From Riptortus pedestris (lineage: Eukaryota > Arthropoda > Insecta > Hemiptera > Alydidae): a DNA stretch of 64,000 nt. Position 1 is the first letter of the stretch, and each line of letters begins with the position of its first letter. The translations under genes were made by a program, and so were the position numbers. The stretch is from positions 17,251,001-17,315,000 of the forward strand of contig CM032233.1 in NCBI GenBank assembly GCA_019009955.1. Reading direction: 5' to 3'. Shown here in pieces: positions 22,823 through 34,143 of the stretch. Below the pieces are notes generated by a model. It made no database searches. It was not told the DNA's origin and worked only from the letters and a program-made list of their open reading frames with translations.

Positions 22823-23049
22823 CTCAGGTTAGCCAAATGACTTAAGGTGTTAGTCTTAAAAAACTTCGTTAAGCTTGAGTTCTGGTTTTGATTCCCGTTT
22901 GGGCAATAGGAATTTATTTAGTAATGAACTCAGTTAAATGAAATTATTAGTCTCGTCCTGGATAGAAAAGGGTGGTAACCTATAGATGCTCCGTCCCCAT
23001 TCGCCTCAGTAGCATAAAGTGGAATTAAATAAATAATAAAAATAATAAT
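22823..23049 (+). mobile_element. tRNA-derived SINE, copy 1
   Basis: The 227-bp body has a tRNA-like head with a B-box-like GGTTTTGATTCCCG (22884-22897), the body segment GGGTGGTAACCTATAGATG and an (AATAA)n-type tail. It is flanked by a 16-bp target-site duplication, AAAAGARTATAAGATG with one mismatch, at 22807-22822 and 23050-23065. It matches 35687-35904 along its length. Confidence 0.85.
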
Positions 23050-23142
23050 AAAAGAGTATAAGATGAAATATGTTATTTTATTTATTTAGCATAAATTTCC
23101 AAATGTTGAACAAAATTCTTATTTATCCAGGAAGAAAATAAC

Positions 23143-23200
23143 TCCCGCCACCCAGGGGCTTCATAATCTAAGCATATTTTCCACGTGATGGTATAACACA
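23143..23200 (-). repeat. H-element 3'-end fragment
   Basis: CGCCACCCAGGGGCTTCATA to CCACGTGATGG is a decayed version of the hairpin end. Confidence 0.55.
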
Positions 23201-23276
23201 CTTGTGATCTCATCTCAACAAATATTCTCTATTTATAAGTAAAAAACAAAAACCGACGAGTAGAAGAGAGAGGATA

Positions 23277-23572
23277 CATTTATTCTCCATCTTGAATATT
23301 AACCGAGATATTTGCATTTGTATTAAATGTGGGCCGATAACGGACGAGTGAGTTTCCCGCCAAAAGCTAGTTCGGCCGTAACTGTATATGGAGATTTCTC
23401 TATTGTATAACTTCACGTGGGAAATCTGCTTAGTTTACGCAGCCCCTGCGTGACGAACTTTCTCGTGTTCTCCTGGGTAGGATCGATGGACATTTGAAGA
23501 AATATTTAGATACTGGCGTCATGAGTACGACCTCAATAGCTGATTTTTCTTGAAGGAAATCTGCTAATAACC
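23277..23572. repeat. Chimeric H-element, second copy of the 17161-type junction
   Basis: 23277-23460 is + sense through the hairpin and GACGAACTTT. It joins CTCGTGTTCTCCTGGGTAGG in - sense to GGAAATCTGCTAA. It shares the breakpoint and the TGTGGGCCGATAAC segment with 16911-17276. Confidence 0.75.
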
Positions 23573-23934
23573 AATCTTGAAGAGCTACATCATAAACGTT
23601 GCCGTTTTGATTAGATACATTTATTTGATTAGAAGAAATAAGGCAGAAATAAATAAAGAATTTTCGAGTAAGCAACTTCGAGCCAACTTCCGGTCGTCAA
23701 TGAGTCCGTTCATCCTGTTTCTCTCATCTATATTATTCAATTACAACAACTATTAAATATAGTGGAAGTGATTATCAAATCAAAGAATAAACTGATTACT
23801 TAATTTTTTGAAATCAATTATAAATTAATATTCTTAATTTTTGAGACATTGAAATAAAAGGAAATTTCATTAATATACCTATTATTGAATTATCGTAGGC
23901 GAAGTAATTACTGCGGCTCCCGTTTATTAGCAGA
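23573..23934. other. No recognisable gene
   Basis: AT-rich, nothing recognised. Confidence 0.4.
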
Positions 23935-24046
23935 TTTCCCTCAAGGGAAATCAGCTATTGAGGTCGTATTCATGACGCGATTTTCGAAAAATTTCTTCAA
24001 ATGTCCATCGATCCTACCCAGGAGATGACTAAAATTAGGTACGTTC

Positions 24047-24052
<6 letters not shown>
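23935..24052 (+). mobile_element. H-element split by a Helitron pair: 5' portion
   Basis: AGCAGATTTCCCTCAAGGGA to TTCAAAATTATATA. The AT tract (24053-24101) leads into the Helitron pair, and the element resumes at 27207. Confidence 0.85.
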
Positions 24053-24101
<49 letters not shown>

Positions 24102-24102
<1 letters not shown>

Positions 24103-25099
24103 TAGCTCAGATACCCGGCTTCGCTCGGGAATTCATTTGAGGCTGAATGGTGATGGTATATTTTTGGCAAGGCTTTACTTTGCACAATATTTTGACATTT
24201 ACCCGTTCCAGTGTTTAGGGTAATACCCGTTGTTGGCATTTGTTAATAATAAAATTATTTTTTTATGTAAGACTTCACTGTCCTGCATATTGTCATATTT
24301 CCCGTCTCCTGTGCATTATGCGTAGATTTGAATTATTAAGGAGAAAATATTGACATGCATTTGAATTCATTTTTTCAGGTGAGGTACCTGGTAGTTCATA
24401 TTGAAAAGAAGTGTTGAGCAAATTTCTCTAAATAACAAAATAAACAACTTTTGTTATGTGCATATTTGCCGAAACCCCAATAGGAAATCATTATTATTAA
24501 TTTCAGGCCTCCCTTATAACCCCCACTCTTGCCCGACCCTAGAAATGTTAGTATGGCTTATTATAAGGAAGGCGTTAGTGCTAATACACATACTGAGTGT
24601 TTTATTTAGTTTGGTTGAGTCTTTTGTGCCAAATAAATTGTTGTCTCCCGCTATAATTTTTAGCGTATAACGCCTTCATACTTCGGCATACGATGATAGT
24701 ATATATAAAAAAAAAAAGTTTCTCTAAATAACAAAATAAACAACTTTTGTTATGTGCATATTTGCCGAAAATGCAATAGGAAAGGAAATATCACTATTAT
24801 TAATTTCAGGCCTTCCCTATAACCCCCACTCCTGCCCGTCCCTAGAAATGTTAGTATAGCTTATTATAATGAAGGCGTTAGTACTAATTCACATACCGAG
24901 TTTGGTTTAATTCGGTTGAGTCTTTAGTGCCAAATAAAATTGTGGACTCCCGCTTTAGTTTATAGCGTATCAAACAAACAGACACCAAAGAAACAAAATG
25001 CAGTTATGGTGTCTATGACATGTGAAACGAAAGTTATCATGAAATTTCGCGAAAAAAATCAATGTACAGACAGAGGTTACAATTTTATATATATATAGA
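24102..25099 (-). mobile_element. Helitron, left member of a 5'-to-5' pair
   Basis: The reverse-strand CTAG end is at 24102-24105 with hairpin ACCCGGCTTCGCTCGGG. It has two tandem units, and a deletion fuses the second unit to the CAAACAAACAGACACC region. The 5' TC end is at 25098-25099. Confidence 0.85.
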
Positions 25100-25120
25100 T
25101 ATCTATATATATATAAAATT
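25081..25120. repeat. Perfect 40-bp palindrome at Helitron junction
   Basis: AATTTTATATATATATAGAT is followed directly by its exact reverse complement. It is formed by the two Helitron 5' ends meeting around a host TA. With single mismatches the symmetry continues outward through the CAGAGGTTAC segments, so it could extrude as a very long hairpin. Confidence 0.95.
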
Positions 25121-27150
25121 GTAACCTCAGTCTGTACATTGATTTTTTTCGCGAAATTTCACGATAACTTTTCGTTTCACATGTCATAGACACCATAACT
25201 GCATTTTGTTTCTTTCGTGTATGTTTGTTTGTTTGTTTGTTTGTTTGTTTGTTACCTTTTCACGCATAAACGGCTGGACCGAATTTTATGAAACTTGGTA
25301 TGTATATTACTACTAGCCCAACTTAGACTTTAGGCTATATTAATATTCTCTAAGACGAACAGGAGTGGGGGTTATAAGGGAGACCTGAAATTAAAAATAG
25401 CGATATTTCGTTTCCTATAGCTTTTTAAGCAAATATGCCCATAACAAAAGTTGTTTATTTTGTAATTTAGAGTAACTTTTGTTATACACACTTTTGCCGT
25501 ATACGGAAGTATAAATGAGTTATACGCTAAAAGCTATAGCGGGAGTCCACAATTTTATTTGGGACAAAAGACTCAACCGAACTAAACCAAGCTCGGTATG
25601 TGAATTAGCACTGACGTCTTCCTTTTAATAAGCTATAGTAACATTTCTTGGGACGTGCAGGAGTGGGGGTTATAAGGGAGGCCTGAAATTGATAATAGTG
25701 ATATTTCGTTTCCTATTGCATTTTCGGCAAATATGCACTTAACCAAAGTTGTTTATTTTGTTATTTAGAGTAACTTTTGTTATACACACTTTTGCCGTAT
25801 ACGGAAGTATAAATGAGTTATACGCTAAAAGCTATAGCGGGAGTCCACAATTTTATTTGGCACAAAAGACTCAACCGAATTAAACCAAACTGGGTATCTG
25901 AATTAGTACTAACGCCTTCATTATAATAAGCCATACTAACATTTCTTGGGACGGGCAGGAGTGGGGGTTATAAGGAAGGCCTGAAATTAATAATAGTGAT
26001 ATTTTGTTTCCTATTGCATTTTCGGCAAATATGCACATAACAAAAGTTGTTTATTTTGTTATTTAGAGAAACTTTTTTATATACACTATCATCGTATACC
26101 GAAGTATAAAGGCGTTATATGCTGAAAATTATAGCGGGAGACAACAATTTTATTTGGCACAAAAGACACAACCGAACTAAATAAAACACTCAGTATGTGT
26201 ATAAGCACTAACGCCTTCCTTATAATAAGTCATACTAACATTTCTAGGGACGGGCAAGAGTGGGGGTTATAAGGGAGGCCTGAAATTAATAATAATGATT
26301 TCTTATTGGGGTTTCGGCAAATATGCAAATAACAAAAGTTGTTTATTTTGTTATTTAGAGAAATTTGCTCAACACTTCATTTCAATATGAACTACCAGGT
26401 ACCTCTCCTGAAAAAATTAATTCAAATGTATGACAATATTTTCTCCTTATTAATTCAAATCTATGCATAATGCACAGGAGACGGGAAATATGACAATATG
26501 CAAGACAGTGAAGTCTTACATAAAAAAAATTATTTTATTATTAACAAATGGCAACAACGGGTATTAACCCTAAACACTGGAACGGGTAAATGTCAAAATA
26601 TTGTGGATAGTAAAGCCTTGCCAAAAATATACCATCACCATTCAGCCTCAAATGAATAATAAAATAATACTTTGAATCAATATTTTAAGGAAAACTATGG
26701 AGATGCTGGAGCGGAAGGAGGCCGGAGCCTAAACAGTTAATTGAGTTAATTTATTTCCTGTGAAATGATTTCCACTGAGCTCTACTATTACGAATATAAT
26801 CTAATGTACAAAACTATGTTTAAACTATATGTGCTCGGATTGGTTTTTGACAGGGAATAAGTTTCATTATAGAGGATATTTAATTGTAATAAATGCTATC
26901 CACGATTATGGTTTGAAGTATTCAAAAAGGTGAGTTGGAAAAGTGGAGAGGGATAGATTAGGAACACATTTTTATTTATTCTTCAAAATTAATATTTCTC
27001 ATCTATACGTCGCTTGCCTGACTCTCACGGGAAAAAATGCGCCCAGATGGGAAGTGAAGTAAACATTGAAGCCTTGCTCAAAAAAAAAAAAAAATACTAT
27101 TATCATTCTGCCTCAAATGATTTCCCGAGCGAAGCCGGGTACCTTAGCTA

Positions 27151-27151
<1 letters not shown>
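25102..27151 (+). mobile_element. Helitron, right member of the pair, four tandem units
   Basis: The 5' TC is at 25102-25103. A (TTTG)n tract lies near 25222. Unit markers fall near 25295, 25590, 25888 and 26186. A hairpin CCCGAGCGAAGCCGGG is followed by CTAG at 27148-27151 and host T. An A run near 27079-27093 is private to this copy. No coding capacity. Confidence 0.85.
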
Positions 27152-27206
<55 letters not shown>

Positions 27207-27210
<4 letters not shown>

Positions 27211-27470
27211 CTTTTAAAACTCTAGCGGTCGCAATTTTTGTTTAATCGTCACCAAACTCGGTATTTAATCGTTTTAGGTAAAAAGGAAGATCGAGTTCCT
27301 TAACTGCTGAAATCGGACCAGTGGGAGGGGGGGGGTTTCGAGGGGGGATTTTCGAAAATTAGAAATATCTCCGTTACTATACGTCGGATCGAAAAATTGT
27401 ATAGAATCACTCTTATTGCAAATTAAATTTACTATAAATATTGTTACATACATTAACTTTACTTGTACCA
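27207..27470 (+). mobile_element. H-element split by a Helitron pair: continuation
   Basis: Picks up after (AT)n 27152-27206 with CTCTAGCGGTCGCAATTTTT and runs to ATAAATATTGTTACATACATT. The 3' hairpin is missing. Confidence 0.8.
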
Positions 27471-27544
27471 ATATCTCTATAGCCTGGAAAAAGAAATATA
27501 TTTCATTCTATCTATCTGAATTATAAAAAGTTTATTTATTTATT

Positions 27545-27835
27545 TTTTAGCACATTTCCCTTAAGGGGAATCAGCTATTGGGGTCGTACTCATGACGCGA
27601 TTTTTGAAAATTTTCTTCAAATGTCCATCGCTCCTACGGGTAGACCCATTTGTTTACATTTCTAACCTTACGCTTCCTGTCCGCCAGGTTATTGAAATTG
27701 GATGAAACATTTCTTATTTCCGTTAGTGTTTATTAACGGTGCTGTTGGGTTACCAGTATGTAGATTTATCTATTACTAAACTTAACGAGGGAAATCTGCT
27801 TAGTTTACGCAGCCCCTGCGTGACGGACTTTTTTT
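27545..27835 (+). mobile_element. H-element with large internal deletion
   Basis: The 5' end TTTTTTAGCACATTTCCCTT runs to TCCATCGCTCCTAC, then jumps to CATTTGTTTACATTTCTAAC and the intact 3' hairpin end. The microsatellite and central segment are deleted. Confidence 0.8.
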
Positions 27836-28257
27836 ACCCAGATATTGTCATATCTTATACTTTCGAGAACATTATTATATTAAAATTATGGACATTCTGA
27901 TTTATAAATGACATAAATGAATTAATGTAATTTCTTTTAAATCTTTGTCGCTTGAGTTACTTAGAATTCTATAGATTATGTGGTATCTCTGTAGTGGTGT
28001 ACATCCTCTGATAAAGGAATAGCTAACTCAGTACAGATTATGACTTTAAGTAGAATAATTATATAATAATTATATAATAGACTTATAAATAGCTGATTTC
28101 CCTTAAGGGAAATCTGCTAAAAAGTGAATATCACACGACTTCCTTGTACTTGTATTTTCTTTTAAATGATATAAAGTAAAGTTTTTTCTCCACTTTATTT
28201 AAAATTATATCGTTAGAAAGCCATATGCGTTATATTTCCGTTCCAATGCATCTCATC
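27836..28257. other. No recognisable gene; H-element end fragment
   Basis: Mostly unique AT-rich sequence. 28083-28122 (AGCTGATTTCCCTTAAGGGA to CTGCTAAAA) is an isolated 5' palindromic end in - sense. Confidence 0.5.
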
Positions 28258-29063
28258 AAAAAAAGGTCTGCCATGCGGGTGCTGCGTAAACTAAGCAAAT
28301 TTCCCTCGTGAAGTTTAATAATAGATAAACCTACATACTGCAAACACAACACCACCGTGAATATTAAGTGAATAAATACTAAATACAAACGGTAATAAGA
28401 AATCTTTCCTCTGCCGGCGGGAAGCGTCTCAAATGTAAACAAACAGGTCTGCCAACGGCTCACCGGAAAGAAATACAATAACTGAAACATATCAGAATAT
28501 AATATATTGATTTTTTTGAAAACTATGACTATATCTAGTACTGTAATTTTTAATGAATCAGAATAATTTTGATCTCAATCAATCAAATTTTAGTAGTCCA
28601 AGAATTTAAGACGGGCGGGGGCACAAGAACATATTTGTATCTATCTCGAATAATAAAGGTCTCTGGAAAACAATATTTGGTATTTAAGCTTCGAATAATG
28701 TGATTTTTTATATAACAGAGTATTGTATATAATGGGATATATATATCCCACCCTGGCTAGAGGGTGGTAACCTGTAGATAACCCGTCCCGATTAGCCTAT
28801 GTTGCAAAAAGTGGACGTTAATAAATAAATAATAAAGTATATCTCGGTAAATATTCAAGATAGAAAATAAATGTATATGGAAATATTTAATTTGCAATAA
28901 GATTCATTCTATACACTTTTTCGATCCGACTTATAGTCCCCCTTGTCCAAATTCACTCGTTAACGAACTTGATCTTTCTTTTTATATAAAACGAATAAAT
29001 ATATAATTGTTTGGTAACGATCAAACCAAAAGTGTGACCGCTAGAGCGGTAACAGACACACAC

Positions 29064-29138
<75 letters not shown>

Positions 29139-29263
29139 CACACAGTTTTGAACGGACCTCATTTTCTTCATCTACTAGGTTGGATTGATGGACATTTGAA
29201 GAAAAATTTCGAAAATTGCGTCATGAGTACGACCTCAATAGCTGATTTCCCTTAAATCTGCTA
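28258..29263 (-). mobile_element. H-element, long variant, carrying a SINE
   Basis: Starts AAAAAAGGTCTGCCATGCGG and ends TGATTTCCCTTAAATCTGCTAA, with the closing palindrome shortened. It contains the long-variant block with a G-rich tract (about 28612), an (AC)n(AT)n tract at 29055-29128, and the SINE insertion at 28748-28839. Confidence 0.8.
28748..28839 (+). mobile_element. tRNA-derived SINE, 5'-truncated copy
   Basis: CCCACCCTGGCTAGAGGGTG to AAAGTGGACGTTAATAAATA matches the 3' half of the SINEs at 22823 and 35687, with an AATAA-rich tail. It is inserted in an H-element. The tRNA head is absent. Confidence 0.8.
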
Positions 29264-29661
29264 ATATTATTGAAGATAATTATAGAGGTTTTTTTTTATG
29301 ATAAACAAAAATGATTCAATACAAATCATTTGTATGCCAAATATAAATTACGGAGAAATTTGCAAATATTTATTTTCGTTCTCCTCTTAGTCGATTTCAG
29401 GGGCTGAGACAACTAAGCAGATTTCCCATGTACAGGAAAGTCTCACAGATGACTTTATCTTTTATTCTATCCTCTATTTCTCTCTCGCCAGATATTTAGT
29501 GAAAAAAATATTAAATTTTATATAGCATGAATAGGGGTTCAATAAAGGCTTAAATCACTAAAGTACAAATACTTTAATTTACATTTAAGATAGAGATAAC
29601 AATTACAGTGCTTCTAAGACAACATTATCAGCAAGTGATAGATGATATAAACATGAATATG
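29264..29661. other. No recognisable gene
   Basis: AT-rich, with a short H-like scrap (GGGGCTGAGACAACTAAGCA at 29400) but no coding sequence. Confidence 0.4.
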
Positions 29662-29779
29662 TTTTGACAACTTCTGTGATAATTTGTCTCTACCGTCAGA
29701 AATACTAGGCAACTGCTATATATTACGTCAGCTGTCAATGATAAAACCTATAAAGGTCAGCTTATCACAATTTTACAGG
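29662..29779 (+). repeat. Unclassified repeat, copy 1
   Basis: TTTTGACAACTTCTGTGATA through ACCTATAAAGGTCAGC to TTTTACAGG corresponds to 34863-34981 in the same orientation, with many substitutions and small indels. Confidence 0.55.
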
Positions 29780-29844
29780 AAAATCTTTTACTCTCGTTTT
29801 AGCAAATTTCTCTTTCCCATTCTGTTGGGAAGTAATTAAAATTG

Positions 29845-29946
29845 ACTGATTGACGCGAATTGTCTTGAAATGTCGATCGATCCTATCCAGGAGAAAACGA
29901 AAATGAGGTCCTTCCAAAATTACACACACACACACATACACATATG
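29845..29946 (+). mobile_element. Outer H-element of a nested pair: 5' part
   Basis: GACGCGAATTGTCTTGAAAT to TTCCAAAATTACACACAC, ending in (CA)n where another complete H-element is inserted. The 5' terminus itself is lost. Confidence 0.65.
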
Positions 29947-30548
29947 TTTTAGCAGATTTCCCTTAAGGGAAATCAGCTATTGAGGTTGTACTCATGACGG
30001 AATTTTCGACTTTTTTCTTCAAATGTCCATCGATCCTACCTAGGAGATGACGAAAATGGGATCCGTTCAAAACTGTATATATATATATATTTATAATATG
30101 TCTGTAAAGCTCTAGCGGGCACAATTTTTGTTTGATCGTTACCAAACTCAATGTTTATTCGTTTTATGTAAAAAGAAAGATCAAGTTCGTTAACGGCCAA
30201 AATCGGACCACTGTGAGGGAGAGAGGGGGGGGGGGGTTTAGAGGGAGGATTTTCGAAAAATCGAAATATCTCCGTTACTGTACGTCGGATCGATAAATTG
30301 TACAGAATCAATCTTATTGCAAATTAAATTTACTATAAATATTGTTATATACATTTATTCTGTATCTTGAATGTTAACCGAGATATTTGCATTTTTATTA
30401 AATCGGGGAGGGTAACGGACGTGAGTGACCTTCCCGCCAAAAACTAGTTCGGCCGTTTCCTTGATTGCTCGGCTCTCGTGAAATTTCTCTATTCTCTAAA
30501 CCTTCACGTGGGAAATCTGCTTAGTTTACGCAGCCTCTGCGTGACGGA

Positions 30549-30550
<2 letters not shown>
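29947..30550 (+). mobile_element. H-element, complete, nested inside another
   Basis: TTTTAGCAGATTTCCCTTAA to the hairpin ACGCAGCCTCTGCGT and GACGGACT, about 604 bp. The internal AT tract is short (30074-30102). Both flanks are microsatellite of the outer copy, so this element landed in an AT/CA tract. Confidence 0.8.
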
Positions 30551-30610
<60 letters not shown>

Positions 30611-31196
30611 GTCTGTAAAGCTCTAGCAGGCACAATTTTTGTTTGATCGTTACCAAACTCAATGTTTATTTGTTTTATGTAAAAAGAAAGATCAAGTTCG
30701 TTAATTGCTGAAATCGGACCAGTGGGGATAAGGATTTAGAGGGGGATTTTCAAAACATCTACGTTACTATACGTGGAATAGAAAAATTGTATAGAACCGA
30801 TCTTTTTGCAACTTACATGAACTATAAATAATGTTAGTACAGTTAAATACCAAATATTATTTCCGAGATACCTGTATACGAGATACTTGCAAATATGTTC
30901 TGTTAATCCCCCCCCCCCCGACTTATGTTTTTGCATTACTAATGTTTGAGTGATTGAGAAGAATATTTCTATCTATCTGTTCTGCTCTGAGAGGTTGGCA
31001 GACCGGTTTGTTTACAATTCAGACGCTTTCCGTTGGGAGGTTATTAAAATTGACTGAATGATTTATCACTACCGTTTGTATTTATTCACTTAATGCTCAG
31101 AGTGGTGTTAAGTGTTACTAGTATTTAGTTTTATCTATTGTAAGACTTCACGGGGAAAATCTGGTTAGTTTTCGCAGCCCCTGCGTAACGGCCTTT
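30551..31196 (+). mobile_element. Outer H-element of a nested pair: 3' part
   Basis: (AT)n 30551-30606, then GTCTGTAAAGCTCTAGCAGG, the C run at about 30908, and the 3' end GCAGCCCCTGCGTAACGGCC. It completes the outer copy begun at 29845. Confidence 0.75.
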
Positions 31197-31384
31197 TTGA
31201 CATGTAAAGATAAATAATGAATCTGAGCAATCTAGAAGTTATTAAACTAATAAAAGTTAATTAATTATTCAGAGTTGGTTAATGCTATCCAGAGCATAAA
31301 TGAAACTATGGAATTTTGAATACTAAAATATAGCGGTTGCATTGTTGAGAGGAGTAAGTGTGAACTTTTTAATGTTTGAGTTAA

Positions 31385-31460
31385 GTTATTAGCAGTTGTA
31401 CTCATTATGCGATTTTCGAAATATTTCTTCAAACGTCCAGCTATCCTACGTAGGGGTTTA
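31385..31460 (+). mobile_element. H-element split by a Helitron: 5' fragment
   Basis: AGCAGTTGTACTCATTATGC to AACGTCCAGCTATCCTACG is a decayed 5' region. The central part appears at 32690 after an interrupted Helitron. Confidence 0.6.
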
Positions 31461-31462
31461 CA

Positions 31463-32678
31463 TGTGCTTGAAATGTATGCTCGGATTGGCAGGACATATG
31501 TAGATTATAGATGATATTTAATTATGATAAATGCTATAAATGATTATAATATATGTATTACTCAAGGCGCACACTGGAGCGATCCTTCAGTAATGTTGGA
31601 CATTGGGGGGAAAAATAAAAGTTTTAATTTGGGATTTTGATTGTATTGTTAGTACCACATAAAACCTTTTCAATTGAGCAGATTGATTTTTAGCCATATT
31701 ATTTCAATGGTTTTTACATAATGCCTGGTTATAATTGCTATGTTAAAAAAAGTCTTGGTTTATTCAATTCGTCGTGAACTCTTATTTCATTTTATAAATT
31801 ATTGTTGCTTCAAGTACACATTAAGGGTATTATAACAAATCCAAAACTGGCACAAAAGGTTTTTAAAATTCCACTATTTTTTTTTTTTTTTTTACATCGA
31901 GCTGAAAATAATTTTATTTAATTGAATTCGCAAATCGCTTGTATTTGCTTGAAAAAAAAAAAACCACTTGGCATGCTTTTAGGAGTATATTGTCTTATTT
32001 ACAACGTCGTCAGATCTTGCCTAAACTTGCCTATTCATTAAATATTTTACTTTTAGTGTTAACACTTTCGGTGGGGAAGACGTATTATACCTCCCGCGGA
32101 CCTTTCCCAACTACGTACGGTGTAAAAGGCCTCCTCCTCTACGCAATTGACGCCGCCATTCACGTTCGAAGAAATAGTTAAATACGTGTTTTTCTTGTCT
32201 ACATTTTATATATGTTGATATTATGTATCTACAAATCACAATTCTCTACTTAGTAAGCGATACATAATCTGTATGTACACATTTAAAATTCATCCTACCG
32301 TTATATCGAAACTGGCAAAATTGCTTAAAAAATTGCTGATCAGGTAGTCAAAGAGAGTATTCGATGTACTTTAAAATGACACCAGAATCAATATTCTAGG
32401 ACCAGTAGAACCAGAGATATTAATGAATGTCCGGCTTACCCTATCACTCGCTCCAGTGTGCGGCGTGTCAAACAGTGGAAAGGGATTGATCAGGAATTCG
32501 GTTTCATTATTCCCCGAAACTAAAAAGAAATTTCTAAGATCCCTACAGTTTCCTGACCCTTACGGCAAAACAATACGCTGAGACGGCAATTGTAAGAGTA
32601 AACACTAATGCCTGACTATGAAAATACCATAATTATTCAGTCACCAATGATTTCAGCAACGGCGGGTATCTTAGCTAA
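31463..32678 (+). mobile_element. Helitron remnant, interrupted by a Transib-like element
   Basis: 31463-31569 and 32466-32678 align with the 3' terminal region of other Helitrons (ATGATATTTAATTATGATAA; then GGGATTGATCAGGAATTCGG, ACGGCGGGTATC and CTAA at 32675-32678). The 891 bp between are a separate insertion. Confidence 0.75.
31570..32460. mobile_element. Non-autonomous Transib-like DNA transposon
   Basis: Perfect 13-bp terminal inverted repeats CACACTGGAGCGA (31570-31582 and, reversed, 32448-32460). The flanks AGGCG (31565-31569) and CGGCG (32461-32465) look like a 5-bp target duplication with one change. Other Helitron copies have a single CGGTG at this point (about 58306 and 26931), which supports a real duplication. 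Ends starting CACNNTG and GC-rich 5-bp targets are Transib features. The 80-codon frame inside (31939-32181) has no known domain. Confidence 0.65.
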
Positions 32679-32689
32679 TATATATATTT

Positions 32690-32965
32690 ATGTTGCTGCT
32701 CTTGCGGTCGAAATTTTGGTTTGATTAGCTTCAAGCTCCACATATAAGGGGCTTCTGTAAAAAAAAGTACGTTGCCGGATGAAATCGGATTGGGAGGAAG
32801 GAGAAAGGGAGTTAGAGGGAGGGAATTTCGAAAATATCTTCGTTATTATACGTCGGATTAAAATATTGTATAGATCCAATTTGTAAATTTAATTTTCTAT
32901 AAATCATTTTATTTAAAAATGTTTCTCTCCTCGAATATTATCCGAGATATTTGCATTTTTTAATT
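32690..32965 (+). mobile_element. H-element split by a Helitron: central fragment
   Basis: GTTGCTGCTCTTGCGGTCG to GAGATATTTGCATTTTTTAA, the segment 3' of the microsatellite in intact copies. Confidence 0.65.
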
Positions 32966-33048
32966 GTCAGGATTCAGTAAACCGCCCACAATTAGTCATC
33001 GGTCGTCAACAGTAAGCCAATAAACCATGAGTCGGCTTATTCCAAGCT

Positions 33049-33639
33049 AAAAAGTCCGGCACGCAGGGGCTGCGTAAACTAAGCAGATTTCCCACGTGAA
33101 GTTATACAATAGAGAAATCTCCATACGAGACCCGAACAGTTACGGCAAAGGGCCGAACTAGCTTTTGGAGGGAAACTCCGTCGTATGTTATCGGCCCAAA
33201 TTTAATAAAAATGCAAATATCTCGGTTAATATTCAAGATAAAGAATAAATGTATAGAACAACATTTATAGTACATTCAATTTGCAATAAGATTGATTCTG
33301 TACAATTTTTCGATCCGACGTATAGTACCGGAGATATTTAGAATTTTCGAAAATCCTCCCCTCTAAACCCCCCCCTCCCACTGGTCCGATTTCAGCCGTT
33401 AACGAACTTGATCTTTGATTTTACATAAAACGACTAAATATCGAGTTTGGTAACGATCAAACAAAAATTGCGACCGCTAGAGCGGTAACAGACATATATA
33501 TAGATATATACAGTTTTGAACGGACCTCATTTTCGTCATCTACTAGGTAGGATCGATGGACATTTGAAGAAAAATTTCGAAAATTCCGTCATGAGTACAA
33601 CCTCAATAGCTGATTTCCCTTGAGGGAAATCTGCTAAAA
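33049..33639 (-). mobile_element. H-element, complete, short AT tract
   Basis: AAAAAGTCCGGCACGCAGGG to GGGAAATCTGCTAAAA. It has the flanking palindrome ACCGCTAGAGCGGT at about 33474-33487 next to a short ATATATATAGATATATA tract. Both ends are well preserved. Confidence 0.8.
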
Positions 33640-34143
33640 CCCGAATACTGTTTTCAACGGATCTTATATATATGAGATTAGCCAAATTGAATTGGGTCAC
33701 AAAATTAAAATTACTTCTAGCTAAGTTTGGACGAGAAGAACTTTTTACGCTACAAGCACCTCTAAAAAGTAGCGCACTGGAACTTCTGTTGTGCAATATC
33801 AAGGAAGACTTAGAAAGAAGGGACTTTGATGGAGTAAAGTCTTCCACTTTTAGTAAAATATATCAACAAATTTATGGTTATAATAAATACTTACTAATAC
33901 AGAATTCATATTGAGAAAATAAGAATGATCAGCCAACAAAGACTAAAAAGGGACAATGTGAAAAGACTGAAATGTAATAAAAAATTACACGTCATCGATA
34001 CGACAGCTGTATGCAAAGTAAGCCATGAGGACTATGAAACCCTAGAACACTTGATGTGCTTATGTCCACGATTGCAAGCTGTGAGGAAAGAGTTCAACAT
34101 CTCATGACAAGGAAGCATTGCTGACTTCCTCCAGATCACATCC
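33640..34143 (+). pseudogene. LINE ORF2 C-terminal fragment
   Basis: An open frame from about 33640 (…LIYMRLAKLNW…) to the stop at 33912-33914 is followed, one base out of frame, by 33925-34107. The second part has the terminal pattern C-x-V-S-x-E-D-Y-E-T-L-E-H-L-x4-C-P-R-L, resembling the zinc-knuckle tail of LINE proteins with the second cysteine replaced by serine. Neither reverse transcriptase nor RNase H is present. It is flanked by H-elements; CGAATACTGTT (33641-33651) and CGAATATTGTT (34146-34156) may be a target duplication. Family assignment moderate, clade unknown. Confidence 0.5.

Noticed and set aside
24401..24670. 89-codon frame as a protein
   Set aside because: Falls within a Helitron tandem unit; similar frames recur in other copies at different lengths.
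31939..32181. 80-codon frame in the Transib-like element as transposase
   Set aside because: No RAG1/Transib motifs and far too short.
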